From contig JBGPKL010000012.1 of the NCBI GenBank assembly GCA_041485885.1, forward strand, positions 1 through 64,000: a stretch of DNA of 64,000 nucleotides, in the 5' to 3' direction. Below, one piece after another: positions 43,032 through 51,229 of the stretch (position 1 is the first letter of the stretch; the number at the start of each line of letters is the position of its first letter). The position numbers and the translations under genes are program-made. Origin of the DNA: JACQFZ01 sp041485885. GTDB taxonomy: Bacteria > Pseudomonadota > Gammaproteobacteria > Acidiferrobacterales > Sulfurifustaceae. The notes below the pieces were generated by a model. It saw only the letters and a program-made list of their open reading frames with translations, did no database searches and had not been told where the DNA came from.

Positions 43032-43779
43032 GCTCGGAACCCAAATAAGCTTGCTTCACTTCCGGATTCGCGGATATCGATTGGTAATCTCCCTCGGCGA
43101 TGATCTCCCCGCGCGCGAGCACGGTAATGTGATTGGAGAGATCCGCGACCACGCTCAAGTTGTGCTCGACCATCAGCACCGTCCGATCGGTGGCGACGCG
43201 CTTGATTAGCGCGGCGATTCTTTCGACGTCTTCATGTGTCATGCCCGCGGTCGGTTCGTCGAGCAGCATCATTTCCGGATCGAGCGCGAGTGTGGTCGCG
43301 AGCTCGAGCGCGCGCTTGCGCCCGTACGGCAGCTCCACGGCCACGTTATGCGCATACGCGGACAACCCCACGGCGCTGAGCAGCTCGCGTGAGCGCTCGT
43401 CCAGCTCCGCGAGCACTTTTGCGGAACGCCAGAAATCGAACGAGTGGCGGCGCTTACGCTGCACCGCGACGCGCACGTTCTCAAGCACCGTCAGATGCGG
43501 GAACACCGCCGAAATTTGAAATGACCGAACCATTCCCCGTCGCGCGATGTGCGCCGGTCGGTCCGTGGTAATGTCGCTACCCTTATATAGGATCGTCCCA
43601 CGCGTGGGCGTGAGAAATTTGGTCAGCAGATTGAAGAACGTCGTCTTGCCGGCACCGTTCGGGCCGATCAACGCGTGGATCTGACCGCGCTTGATCTTGA
43701 GGCTCACGTCCTTGACCGCGACGAATCCCTTGAACTCCTTGGTGAGATTTCGCGTTTCGAGGATGGCGTTCTCAGTCAT
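43024..43779 (-). CDS. livG: ABC transporter ATP-binding protein LivG
   Basis: A 251-residue ATPase with Walker A LIGPNGAGKTTFFNLLTKF, the LivG-type signature LPYGRKRALELATTLAL and Walker B MMLLDEPTAGMTHED, plus the switch His in MVEHNLSVVA. It is the first gene of the livG-livF-SBP-livH-livM set, downstream of an acyl-CoA ligase gene and a repeat cluster that may separate transcripts. Confidence 0.94.
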   Translation of the reverse strand: MTENAILETRNLTKEFKGFVAVKDVSLKIKRGQIHALIGPNGAGKTTFFNLLTKFLTPTRGTILYKGSDITTDRPAHIARRGMVRSFQISAVFPHLTVLENVRVAVQRKRRHSFDFWRSAKVLAELDERSRELLSAVGLSAYAHNVAVELPYGRKRALELATTLALDPEMMLLDEPTAGMTHEDVERIAALIKRVATDRTVLMVEHNLSVVADLSNHITVLARGEIIAEGDYQSISANPEVKQAYLGSEHG

Positions 43780-43813
43780 TTGGGGAAGGCTTGATTAATT
43801 CGTTAAGAATTTT

Positions 43814-43902
43814 GGAACCGCAGATGCACGCAGATAAACGCGGATCAAAGAAAACTAGCCGTTTGTTTTTCATCTGCGTTCATCCGCGTTCATCTGCGGT
43901 TC
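43814..43902. repeat. GCAGAT inverted repeat, copy 4
   Basis: GGAACCGCAGATGCACGCAG at the left is mirrored by TCATCTGCGTTCATCC then GTTCATCTGCGGTTC at the right. It lies in the gap between the CoA-ligase and livG genes, both on the minus strand. Confidence 0.8.
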
Positions 43903-43924
43903 AACAATCTTACCTATCCGTGGC

Positions 43925-43973
43925 CGGGTGGAGCCGCGCCATCCTACAAGGTAACCCAGCCCGGCTCCACCCG
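43925..43973. repeat. 11-bp inverted repeat CGGGTGGAGCC
   Basis: CGGGTGGAGCC (43925-43935) and GGCTCCACCCG (43963-43973) are perfect complements 27 bases apart, 12 bases past the stop of the minus-strand CoA ligase. It could be a REP-like element or weak terminator; no T-run follows. Confidence 0.6.
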
Positions 43974-43984
43974 CACTACGCAAC

Positions 43985-45610
43985 TTACGGAGCTTTTGAT
44001 CCGCGCGCACGCAGCTCCCGCCGGATTATTTTTCCCGTAGCCGTCAGGGGGAACGCGTCGATGAATTCGACCTCGCGCGGATACTCATGCGCGGCCAGCC
44101 GCGTCTTGACGTGATTCTGAATTTCGCGCGCTAGCGCCGCGTCTCCTTCGAATCCGGGTTTCAACACGATGAAGGCTTTGACCACCTCGGTGCGCAAAGG
44201 GTCCGGCACACCGACCACGGCCGCCATCCCAACCGCCGGGTGCTTCAAGAGACAATCCTCGATCTCTCCGGGTCCGATCCGATAGCCGCCGGACGTGATC
44301 ACATCATCGGCGCGCGCCTGGTACCAAAGGTAACCGTCTTCATCTTCCGATCCCATGTCGCCGCTGATCAGCCAATCGCCGACGAACTTATTCGCGGTCG
44401 CCGTGGGATTCTTCCAGTATTCGAGAAACATCACGGGATCGGGGCGGCGGAATGCGATCTGTCCAATCTCGCCCGGCGGCAACACATTGCCGGCGTCGTC
44501 CACGACTTTGACCGTGTGCCCGGGAACCGCGCGGCCCATCGACCCGGGCTTCACCGGCATGACGGCGGCGCAGTTCGCCACCATGACGTTACATTCGGTC
44601 TGTCCGTAAAACTCGTTGATCGTGACATCGAACGTTTCGCGTCCCCACTCGAGCAGCGGCGCGCCGAGCGTCTCGCCGCCACTCGCGATGGAACGCAATT
44701 TCACGCCGTGGTTCCTCGGCACTTCAGCGAGCCGCAGCATCTTCAAGGCGGTCGGCGGGAGAAACACGTTTCGCACGTGATGGCGCGCCATGAGCGCAAA
44801 CGCCGCAGTCGGATCGAACTTAGGAAAGCGTCGCGCGAGCACCGGCACGCCGTGATGCCATGCCGGCAGCAGCACATCGAGCAGGCCGCCGATCCACGCC
44901 CAGTCGGCCGGTGTCCAATAGAGATCGCCGGGCTGCGGAAAAAATTCGTGCGGGAATTCCACACCGGGCAGGTGGCCGAGCAACGTGCGATGCGCGTGCA
45001 ACGCGCCTTTCGGTTGTCCGGTCGTACCGGAGGTATAGATGATCAAGGCGGGGTCGTCGGCGCGCGTGTCGACCGGCTCGAAAGCATCGGAGCTTTTTTC
45101 CATCGCGGTCGCGTAGTCCGTCGTGCCGTCCGCGCCCTTGCCGCCGACGACCAAGACCGACTTCAGGTCGGGCAGCTTGTCGCGGATCGCCATCACCTTC
45201 GGCAGATTGACCGCGTCGGTGATAAGGGCACGCGCTGCCGAATTTTGCAAACGAAATTCGAGCGCGTCTTCGCCGAACAGGACGAACAAGGGAACCGCGA
45301 TGACACCGGATTTATACGCGGCGATATGCGCGATACCGGTTTCGGGCGATTGCGGCAGCAAAATGCCGAAGCGATCGCCGGGTACAACGCCCTGCGCTTT
45401 GAGCCAGTTCGCTAACCGATTGGAATGCCGCTTGATGTCGACAAAGCGGTAGCGCGCGACTCGCCCGTCGTCCTCAAAAATCAACGCGACCGCGTCCGGG
45501 TTGATCTCGGCGTGACGGTCGCACGCGTCGACCCCCATGTTGTAGCGGGCCGGAATCCGCCATTGAAACGCGGCGCGGGTCGCTTCATAGCTCGATGCTG
45601 GCGTCAGCAT
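43985..45610 (-). CDS. AMP-forming acyl-CoA synthetase (medium-chain/ACSM-like)
   Basis: A 541-residue ANL enzyme. AMP-binding motif LIIYTSGTTGQPKGALHAHR, NEFYGQTECNVMVAN, GDMGSEDEDGYLWYQARADD and the C-terminal catalytic Lys in PLTATGKIIRRELR are intact. The sequence resembles medium-chain or general acyl-CoA synthetases rather than acetyl-CoA synthetase. It is divergent from nudJ and upstream of the Liv-type transporter, so it may activate whatever that transporter imports. Confidence 0.87.
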   Translation of the reverse strand: MLTPASSYEATRAAFQWRIPARYNMGVDACDRHAEINPDAVALIFEDDGRVARYRFVDIKRHSNRLANWLKAQGVVPGDRFGILLPQSPETGIAHIAAYKSGVIAVPLFVLFGEDALEFRLQNSAARALITDAVNLPKVMAIRDKLPDLKSVLVVGGKGADGTTDYATAMEKSSDAFEPVDTRADDPALIIYTSGTTGQPKGALHAHRTLLGHLPGVEFPHEFFPQPGDLYWTPADWAWIGGLLDVLLPAWHHGVPVLARRFPKFDPTAAFALMARHHVRNVFLPPTALKMLRLAEVPRNHGVKLRSIASGGETLGAPLLEWGRETFDVTINEFYGQTECNVMVANCAAVMPVKPGSMGRAVPGHTVKVVDDAGNVLPPGEIGQIAFRRPDPVMFLEYWKNPTATANKFVGDWLISGDMGSEDEDGYLWYQARADDVITSGGYRIGPGEIEDCLLKHPAVGMAAVVGVPDPLRTEVVKAFIVLKPGFEGDAALAREIQNHVKTRLAAHEYPREVEFIDAFPLTATGKIIRRELRARGSKAP

Positions 45611-45723
45611 GCTCGTACCTCGGCGGGACCGATGAGGATTATCGACATGCCTGGGACCGCGAGCAACCCAGGCGCCCGATCAATCGCTCCTTCCCACCGG
45701 CCAGCTACGGTAAACTTGCGTTC

Positions 45724-46182
45724 ATGGTTTGGAAACCGAACGTAACGGTGGCCGCGGTTGTGGAGCGCGCCGGCAGTTTTCTGCTCGTCGAGGAAGAGGC
45801 GGACGGACTGCTCGTGCTGAATCAGCCGGCCGGACATCTCGATGAGGGCGAGTCGCTGCTCGACGCCGTTGTGCGCGAGACGTTGGAAGAAACCGCGTGG
45901 CATATCGCGCCCGAAGCCCTGCTCGGCGTTTACCGCTGGCAGCATCCGGAAACGGCGATCACGTATCTGCGCTTCAGCTTCATCGGCCGCGCGCTCAAGC
46001 AGGAGCCCGAACGCAAGCTCGATCACGGCATCGTGCGCGCGCTTTGGCTCACGCCCGAGGCGGTGCGCCGCGAGTGCCATCGGCATCGCAGCCCCCAGGT
46101 GCAGCGCTGCATCGACGATTACCTGGCGGGTCAGCGATATCCGTTGGACTTGATCAAGGATTTGAGCCTGTCGCCGAGATAA
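45724..46182 (+). CDS. nudJ: NUDIX phosphatase NudJ-like
   Basis: A 152-residue NUDIX hydrolase. The Nudix box runs from GHLDEGESLLDAVVRE to TLEETA, with the metal-binding glutamates intact. In E. coli NudJ lies directly before mnmA and hydrolyses nucleoside di- and triphosphates and HMP-PP; gene order here (nudJ then mnmA) supports the same identity. The ATG at 45724 begins the conserved MVWKPNVTVAAVVE; the frame extends upstream to 45595 into the divergent promoter region without conservation. Confidence 0.88.
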   Translation: MVWKPNVTVAAVVERAGSFLLVEEEADGLLVLNQPAGHLDEGESLLDAVVRETLEETAWHIAPEALLGVYRWQHPETAITYLRFSFIGRALKQEPERKLDHGIVRALWLTPEAVRRECHRHRSPQVQRCIDDYLAGQRYPLDLIKDLSLSPR

Positions 46183-46230
46183 TTTGCAGCTCCTAAAGTC
46201 AGATCGGTCTGCGGAGATATCAAAAAAATC

Positions 46231-47331
46231 ATGAAAGTTGTCGTTGGAATTTCGGGCGGAGTCGACTCCGCCGTCGCGGCGTTGCTGTTGCAGCGCGCGG
46301 GTCACGACGTGACCGGCGTTTTCATGCAGAACTGGGAAGACGACGACGTCGACAGCGCCTGCGCGGCCCTGCAAGACATGAAGTCGGCGATCGCGGTTTG
46401 CGAGCATCTCGACGTTCCGCTGCGTACCGTCAACTTCGCCGCCGAATATTGGGAGCGCGTGTTTAGTCATTTTCTCGACGAGCATCGCGCCGGGCGCACG
46501 CCAAACCCCGACGTGCTGTGCAACAAGGAAATAAAGTTCAAGGCGTTCCTCGACTACGCGGTTGCACTTGGCGCGGAACGAATCGCCACCGGTCACTACG
46601 CGCGCCTCGTCGAGCGAACCGGCCGGCCGCGACTGCACAAGGCGCGCGATCGTAACAAAGACCAGACGTACTTTTTGTGCGCGATCGACGGGAGCGCGTT
46701 GGCCCGCACGCTCTTTCCGATCGGTGAGCTGACGAAGCCCGAGGTTCGCGCGCTGGCGCGTGCGGCCGGTCTTTCGAATCACGACCGGCCGGATAGCACC
46801 GGTATCTGTTTTATCGGCGAGCGCAACTACAAGAATTTCCTTGCGCGCTACTTGCCGGCGACTCCTGGCGACATCCGTACGCTCGAGGGCGCGACAAAGG
46901 GCCGGCACGACGGCCTCATGTATTACACGCTCGGCCAGCGACAGGGGCTTGGCGTCGGCGGCGCGGGCGCGGCGTGGTATGTCGTCGCGAAGGACATGAC
47001 GGCCAACGTGCTTTATGTCGCGCAGGGCACTGAGCACACGGCGCTGTATCACCGCGCCTTGATCGCGGAGGCGGCGCACTGGTTGCACGACGCGCCCACC
47101 CTCGACGCCCGCCTCGCCGCCAAAACGCGTTACCGGCAGACCGATCAGGCGTGCTACGTCGAGCGGTTGCGTGACGGGCGATTGCGCGTCGAGTTTGATG
47201 CGCCGCAGCGGGCGCTCACGCCCGGGCAGTCGGTCGTGTTTTACGATGGCGAGGAATGCCTCGGTGGCGCGCGTATCGCACAAATCGAATCGCCCGGCGT
47301 GATCGGATCGTTACAAGCGGCGACCTGTTAG
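46231..47331 (+). CDS. mnmA: tRNA-uridine 2-sulfurtransferase MnmA
   Basis: A 366-residue enzyme that thiolates U34 of Lys, Glu and Gln tRNAs. The PP-loop GISGGVDSAVAALLL, first catalytic Cys in TPNPDVLCNKEIKF and second in DSTGICFIGERNYKNFL are present, with the HYARL and GQRQGLGVGG segments. A GGAGATATC site precedes the ATG. It sits 48 bases after nudJ. The next gene is purB; hflD, normally between them in enterics and pseudomonads, is absent. Confidence 0.96.
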   Translation: MKVVVGISGGVDSAVAALLLQRAGHDVTGVFMQNWEDDDVDSACAALQDMKSAIAVCEHLDVPLRTVNFAAEYWERVFSHFLDEHRAGRTPNPDVLCNKEIKFKAFLDYAVALGAERIATGHYARLVERTGRPRLHKARDRNKDQTYFLCAIDGSALARTLFPIGELTKPEVRALARAAGLSNHDRPDSTGICFIGERNYKNFLARYLPATPGDIRTLEGATKGRHDGLMYYTLGQRQGLGVGGAGAAWYVVAKDMTANVLYVAQGTEHTALYHRALIAEAAHWLHDAPTLDARLAAKTRYRQTDQACYVERLRDGRLRVEFDAPQRALTPGQSVVFYDGEECLGGARIAQIESPGVIGSLQAATC

Positions 47332-47368
47332 AATGCGATGTGACGTTACCGACCGCATGGCAAGAGAT

Positions 47369-48778
47369 ATGATCCAACCGCCCCCGAGCCCTATCGCCGA
47401 TCCCTCGCTCACCGCGCTGTCGCCGCTCGATGGTCGGTACCGGTCGCAAACCGAGCCGCTGCGAGCGCTTTTCAGCGAGTACGGATTGATTCGTCAGCGC
47501 GTTCACGTGGAGGTGCATTGGCTCTTGGCGTTGAGCGCGAATCCGCTCATCTCCGAAGTTCCGCCGTTCTCGGCGGGGACGTTGAAATTTCTCCAAGCAC
47601 TGGTGAGCGACTTCTCGCTCGCCGATGCGCAGCGCGTCAAGGAAATCGAAGCCGCCACCAATCACGACGTGAAGGCGCTCGAGTATTTTCTCAAGGAGCG
47701 CACGCGCGATAATAAAGAGCTGGCGAACTGCGCCGAGTTCATCCATTTCGCCTGCACGTCGGAGGACATCAACAACCTCGCTTACGCGCTGATGGTGCGC
47801 GAAGGGCGAAACCATATTCTGCTTCCGCGCATGGACCGGCTGATCGCCGCGCTCGAAGCGATCGCGACGCGCTACGCGGACCAGCCGATGCTCGCGCGCA
47901 CCCACGGCCAGCCGGCGTCGCCGACGACGCTCGGCAAGGAGATCGCGAACTTCGTCCATCGACTGCGGCGCGCGCGCGAGCGCTTCGCCGCCGTGCCGAT
48001 CCTCGGCAAGATCAACGGCGCGGTCGGCAATTACAACGCGCATTTGGTCGCGTATCCCGAAGTGAACTGGGCGGCGTTCGCGAAGATGTTCGTCGAGAAT
48101 CTGGGGCTGCGCTGGAACCCGTACACGACACAGATCGAGCCGCACGATTATCTCGCCGAGCTGCTCGACGCGATCGCGCGTTTCAACACCATCCTGATCG
48201 ATTTCGATCGCGACATGTGGGCGTACATCTCGCTCGGCTACTTCAATCAGAAAGCGGCGAGTGGCGAGGTCGGCTCCTCCACCATGCCGCACAAGGTGAA
48301 CCCGATCGACTTCGAAAATTCCGAGGGTAACCTGGGTGTCGCGAACGCACTGCTGAGGCATTTGTCCGACAAACTTCCGATCAGCCGCTGGCAGCGAGAT
48401 CTCACCGATTCGACGGTGCTGCGCAACTTGGGGGTCGCGTTCGGTCATGCACTGCTCGCCTACGACGCGTGTGCGAAGGGAATCGGGAAGGTCGAAGTGG
48501 ACACCACGCGCCTGCAACACGATCTCGACGCCAATTGGCAGGTGCTGAGCGAGGCGGTGCAAACGATGATGCGTCGTTACGGAGTCGACAATGCCTACGA
48601 GCAGATCAAAGAGCTGACGCGCGGCAAGAACGGCATCAACCGCACCACGTTTCACGCGTTTATCCGCACCTTGTCCATCCCGGAAGACGCCAAACAGCGC
48701 CTGCTCGCCCTCACACCGGATAGCTACATCGGCAACGCCGCCGCCCAAGCGGCCGCGATTGCGCAAGAGCGGCGCTGA
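47369..48778 (+). CDS. purB: Adenylosuccinate lyase
   Basis: A 469-residue purine-biosynthesis enzyme acting on SAICAR and adenylosuccinate. The E. coli-type N-terminus LTALSPLDGRYRSQTEPLRA, RTHGQPASPTTLGKEIANF and the fumarase-family signature GSSTMPHKVNPIDFENSEGN are present. ATG codons at 47333 and 47369 are both in frame; 47369 is favoured because an AAGAGAT site precedes it and conservation begins after it. It follows mnmA almost without gap. Confidence 0.95.
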   Translation: MIQPPPSPIADPSLTALSPLDGRYRSQTEPLRALFSEYGLIRQRVHVEVHWLLALSANPLISEVPPFSAGTLKFLQALVSDFSLADAQRVKEIEAATNHDVKALEYFLKERTRDNKELANCAEFIHFACTSEDINNLAYALMVREGRNHILLPRMDRLIAALEAIATRYADQPMLARTHGQPASPTTLGKEIANFVHRLRRARERFAAVPILGKINGAVGNYNAHLVAYPEVNWAAFAKMFVENLGLRWNPYTTQIEPHDYLAELLDAIARFNTILIDFDRDMWAYISLGYFNQKAASGEVGSSTMPHKVNPIDFENSEGNLGVANALLRHLSDKLPISRWQRDLTDSTVLRNLGVAFGHALLAYDACAKGIGKVEVDTTRLQHDLDANWQVLSEAVQTMMRRYGVDNAYEQIKELTRGKNGINRTTFHAFIRTLSIPEDAKQRLLALTPDSYIGNAAAQAAAIAQERR

Positions 48779-48920
48779 GAACTTCCGCATTACCCTTACC
48801 GGCATGCCGTGAAAATCGGCGATCGGCGTTTTATATTCCCGGTCGGCCCCATTTTTCGCGTACGATTTTCCCGCTCTATACTGTGGTAAGACGGTACGAC
48901 GCCCATAGAACGTACATTGC

Positions 48921-49430
48921 GTGACAGATAAGACCCCATCAGCGGAGACGAGCGAAACGGCGCTCGCGGAGGGCGCCGTCCGAGGGCCCGAGGAGATTCG
49001 CCGCGCCGTCGTGGCGCTCGTGCGTCTCGGGCATCGCGTCGTGCGATTGTCCGCTCCGCATCTCGATCCCGCGGTTTTCAACACGGCGGCGGTTGCCGAC
49101 GCCATCGTGGCTTTCGCCAAGCATCCGCAGAATCGCATGCGGGTGCTCATCGAGGACGTAACGCAAGTGCGGCGCGACAACGATCGACTGATCGTTCTGG
49201 TTCGCCGACTGGCCGACGCGGTCGAGCTGCGAGAGATCGATGACAGCTTACGCGGTGCGCGCGATCTTTATCTCCTCATCGATCGTTCGGCTTGCTTGGT
49301 CCAGGAAGACGTCGACCGAAACGATGCCGTGATGTCCCGCGCGGCGAGCGAGACGGCGTTGCGCATCGGGCGTTTCGACGCGGCGTGGGATCAGGCGAGC
49401 CCCGTCGCGCTGCGTACCCTCGGCCTCTGA
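48921..49430 (+). CDS. DUF7931-like protein of unknown function
   Basis: A 169-residue soluble protein starting with GTG at 48921. The segment EEIRRAVVALVRLGHRVVRL, then APHLDPAVF, RMRVLIEDV and REIDDSLRGARDLYLLID resemble the gammaproteobacterial DUF7931 family, which has a phospholipase-D-like half-domain without catalytic HKD motifs. It heads a small cluster with an NlpC/P60 lipoprotein (one-base gap) and a secretin-like gene. The family call is from remembered patterns and moderately sure. Confidence 0.6.
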   Translation: MTDKTPSAETSETALAEGAVRGPEEIRRAVVALVRLGHRVVRLSAPHLDPAVFNTAAVADAIVAFAKHPQNRMRVLIEDVTQVRRDNDRLIVLVRRLADAVELREIDDSLRGARDLYLLIDRSACLVQEDVDRNDAVMSRAASETALRIGRFDAAWDQASPVALRTLGL

Positions 49431-49431
49431 C

Positions 49432-49896
49432 ATGGGCTCGGCGCTGCGTCTTAGTCTCATGCTTGGAATCGCCGCCGCGGCGACCGGTTGCATATCCACG
49501 CCCCGCCAAGCGGACTCGGAGGCGTTCGGCGCGCGCGCCGCGCAACACGCGGCGGCGATGCAGGGCAAGCCGTATCGCTACGGCGGAAACACGCCGGCCG
49601 GATTCGACTGCAGCGGACTCGTGCAGTACAGCTACGCGCAAGCCGGCTGGCGCCTGCCGCGGAGCACCGAAGGGTTGTGGGACATTTCCCGCGCCGTTTC
49701 GTTGCGCCAGCTTCGCGCCGGCGATTTGCTTTTCTTCACGCAGGAAGGCAAGCGCTGGTCGCACGTCGCGCTCTATCTCGGCAACGATCGCTTCGTGCAC
49801 GCACCATCGAGCGGAAAGACGGTGTCGCTCGCGAACGTGAACGATGCGTATTGGCGCCGGCACCTCGAGGGCGCGCGCCGCCCGCGCTTCGATTGA
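49432..49896 (+). CDS. NlpC/P60 family lipoprotein, peptidoglycan endopeptidase-like
   Basis: A 154-residue lipoprotein with lipobox AATGC (Cys20) and an NlpC/P60 domain from ~34 on. The catalytic Cys60 is in GFDCSGLVQY, His111 in RWSHVALYLG and the third position near FVHAPSSG (His123). Family members such as MepS (Spr) cleave D,D or D,L peptide cross-links in peptidoglycan from the outer membrane. Its ATG is one base after the preceding stop, so translation is coupled. Confidence 0.9.
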   Translation: MGSALRLSLMLGIAAAATGCISTPRQADSEAFGARAAQHAAAMQGKPYRYGGNTPAGFDCSGLVQYSYAQAGWRLPRSTEGLWDISRAVSLRQLRAGDLLFFTQEGKRWSHVALYLGNDRFVHAPSSGKTVSLANVNDAYWRRHLEGARRPRFD

Positions 49897-49960
49897 TGTC
49901 ATGGCGCGCACATCGATCGCGGATCGGCTGTGCTTCGCTTCACCGTTTGCCGGTAAGTTA

Positions 49961-50794
49961 ATGGGTCGGTCTATCGCGCTCTTGCTGCTGCTATCCGCGA
50001 ACATGAGCGTCGCCGACACGCTCCATATCATCGCGTTGCGAAATCGGCCCGCCGCCGAGATCGAGCCGATGCTTCGACCGTTGCTGCGGCCGGACGAAGC
50101 GCTCAGCGCCTCGGGCTATCAGCTGTTGCTGCGCGCGAGCGAGTCGCGTCGCGACGAAATCGCGCGGATCGTCGCGACGCTCGACGTCGCGCCGCGGCAG
50201 CTCACGGTCACGCTGCGGCAAACACTCGTGCGCGATGACCGGCGCCAGCGCGACGCCGTCAGCGGAGAGATCAACGTCGGCAACACTCGGATAATAGTCC
50301 CGGCGGACGGAGGCAATGAGCGCGACCGCAGCGGGCGGGGGCGCGACTCGCTCCGCTACCGCACCGAACGCCGTGCCGCCTCCGCCGACGAAACGCGTAC
50401 CCAAATGCTTCGTGTACAAGACGGGCAGCGGGCGTTCATCCGCATCGGACAATCCGCGCCCGCGGTCGAGCACATCGTGGTCCTGACCGGACGTGGTCCG
50501 GCGCTCGCGGCGCAGGGTATCGAGCCGCGGGATTTTTCCACGGGTTTCGACGTGCTGCCGCGCGTACGCGGCGACAACGTGCTGCTCGAAATCACGCCGC
50601 GCCTTTCGGGTCCGAGGGACCCCGACGGCACGTTTCGATTTCAAGAATTGCAAACGACCGTCACGACTCGCCTCGGCGAGTGGATCGATCTCGGCGCCGT
50701 CGTCGGCCGGAGCTCCGAGGTCAATCGCGCGATCCTCGAGAGCGCCTCGTCGCAAACGGGCGAGCAGGTCGGCATCGCCCTCAAGGTGGAATAG
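49961..50794 (+). CDS. Short secretin-like periplasmic protein
   Basis: A 277-residue protein. The signal peptide MGRSIALLLLLSANMSVA precedes a secretin N0/N1-like domain (LHIIALRNRPAAEIEPMLRP, then LLLRASESRRDEIARIVATL) and a C-terminal stretch resembling the secretin core (VLPRVRGDNVLLEITPRLSG, TTVTTRLGEWIDLGAVVG). It is far shorter than PilQ or GspD and no other type II, III or IV pilus gene is nearby. An earlier ATG at 49901 would place the signal internally. The role is unknown; a reduced secretin-like envelope protein is the best description. Confidence 0.72.
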   Translation: MGRSIALLLLLSANMSVADTLHIIALRNRPAAEIEPMLRPLLRPDEALSASGYQLLLRASESRRDEIARIVATLDVAPRQLTVTLRQTLVRDDRRQRDAVSGEINVGNTRIIVPADGGNERDRSGRGRDSLRYRTERRAASADETRTQMLRVQDGQRAFIRIGQSAPAVEHIVVLTGRGPALAAQGIEPRDFSTGFDVLPRVRGDNVLLEITPRLSGPRDPDGTFRFQELQTTVTTRLGEWIDLGAVVGRSSEVNRAILESASSQTGEQVGIALKVE

Positions 50795-50965
50795 TTGTCG
50801 ATCGAGCGCCATGCCCGCGCGTGCGAAGCAACCGCGGCGACGGTGTACGGTCTGCCCGCGATCGGTATCTCGATTCCGCTCGGCAACTACCATAACCAGG
50901 GGCGCGGAAAAGAAACTATATAAGGAGCGGCTCAGGGGGTATCGACGGCTGCTCTAGTATTTAAG

Positions 50966-51112
50966 ATGCTGAAAAAGTCCTTCCGTGGACTTTTTCAGCT
51001 CGCGAGTCGCGGCGCATGTCCGCGCCTCGCTCCGTTTTTCAAACACTTAACGGGTTTGAAAAAACCGTGCGGCACTTCCTGTGCCACCCTAGCAGGCCGT
51101 TTTTAGCAGCCT
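50966..51112. repeat. Dispersed 'TTTTTCAAAC' repeat, copy 2
   Basis: A 13-bp perfect hairpin GCTGAAAAAGTCC/GGACTTTTTCAGC (50968-50999) is followed by TTCAAAC/GTTTGAA (51038-51044 with 51054-51060) and a GTGCGGCACTTCCTGTGCCAC hairpin, ending GCAGCCTGCC. It shares the central part with 2596-2680 and the first hairpin with 39066-39090. Confidence 0.72.
50968..50999 (+). terminator. Probable terminator downstream of the secretin-like gene
   Basis: A 13-bp stem with a six-base loop TTCCGT. The 3' arm contains TTTTT but no U-run follows the stem, so it is an atypical bidirectional terminator embedded in a repeat. Confidence 0.45.
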
Positions 51113-51229
51113 GCCAGCACCGCTCATCCGTTCGGGCCATCGGCTCGTCCGTCCCTCCCTCTTCCGTCGCGGCACCTTGTGCCATATTTAATTGACCTAT
51201 GCCCTTGTTCCAGCATCGCTAGTCGTTAG

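Larger units (their letters stand above)
50795..51229. other. Intergenic region with repeat, before the zinc-ribbon gene
   Basis: There are 435 bases without a convincing gene. The middle (50966-51112) is a dispersed repeat. The remainder shows no tRNA, riboswitch or clear promoter. Confidence 0.55.

Noticed and set aside
47216..49180. 654-codon minus-strand frame opposite mnmA and purB
   Set aside because: It is the shadow of two conserved enzymes; composition is typical of antisense frames in GC-rich DNA.
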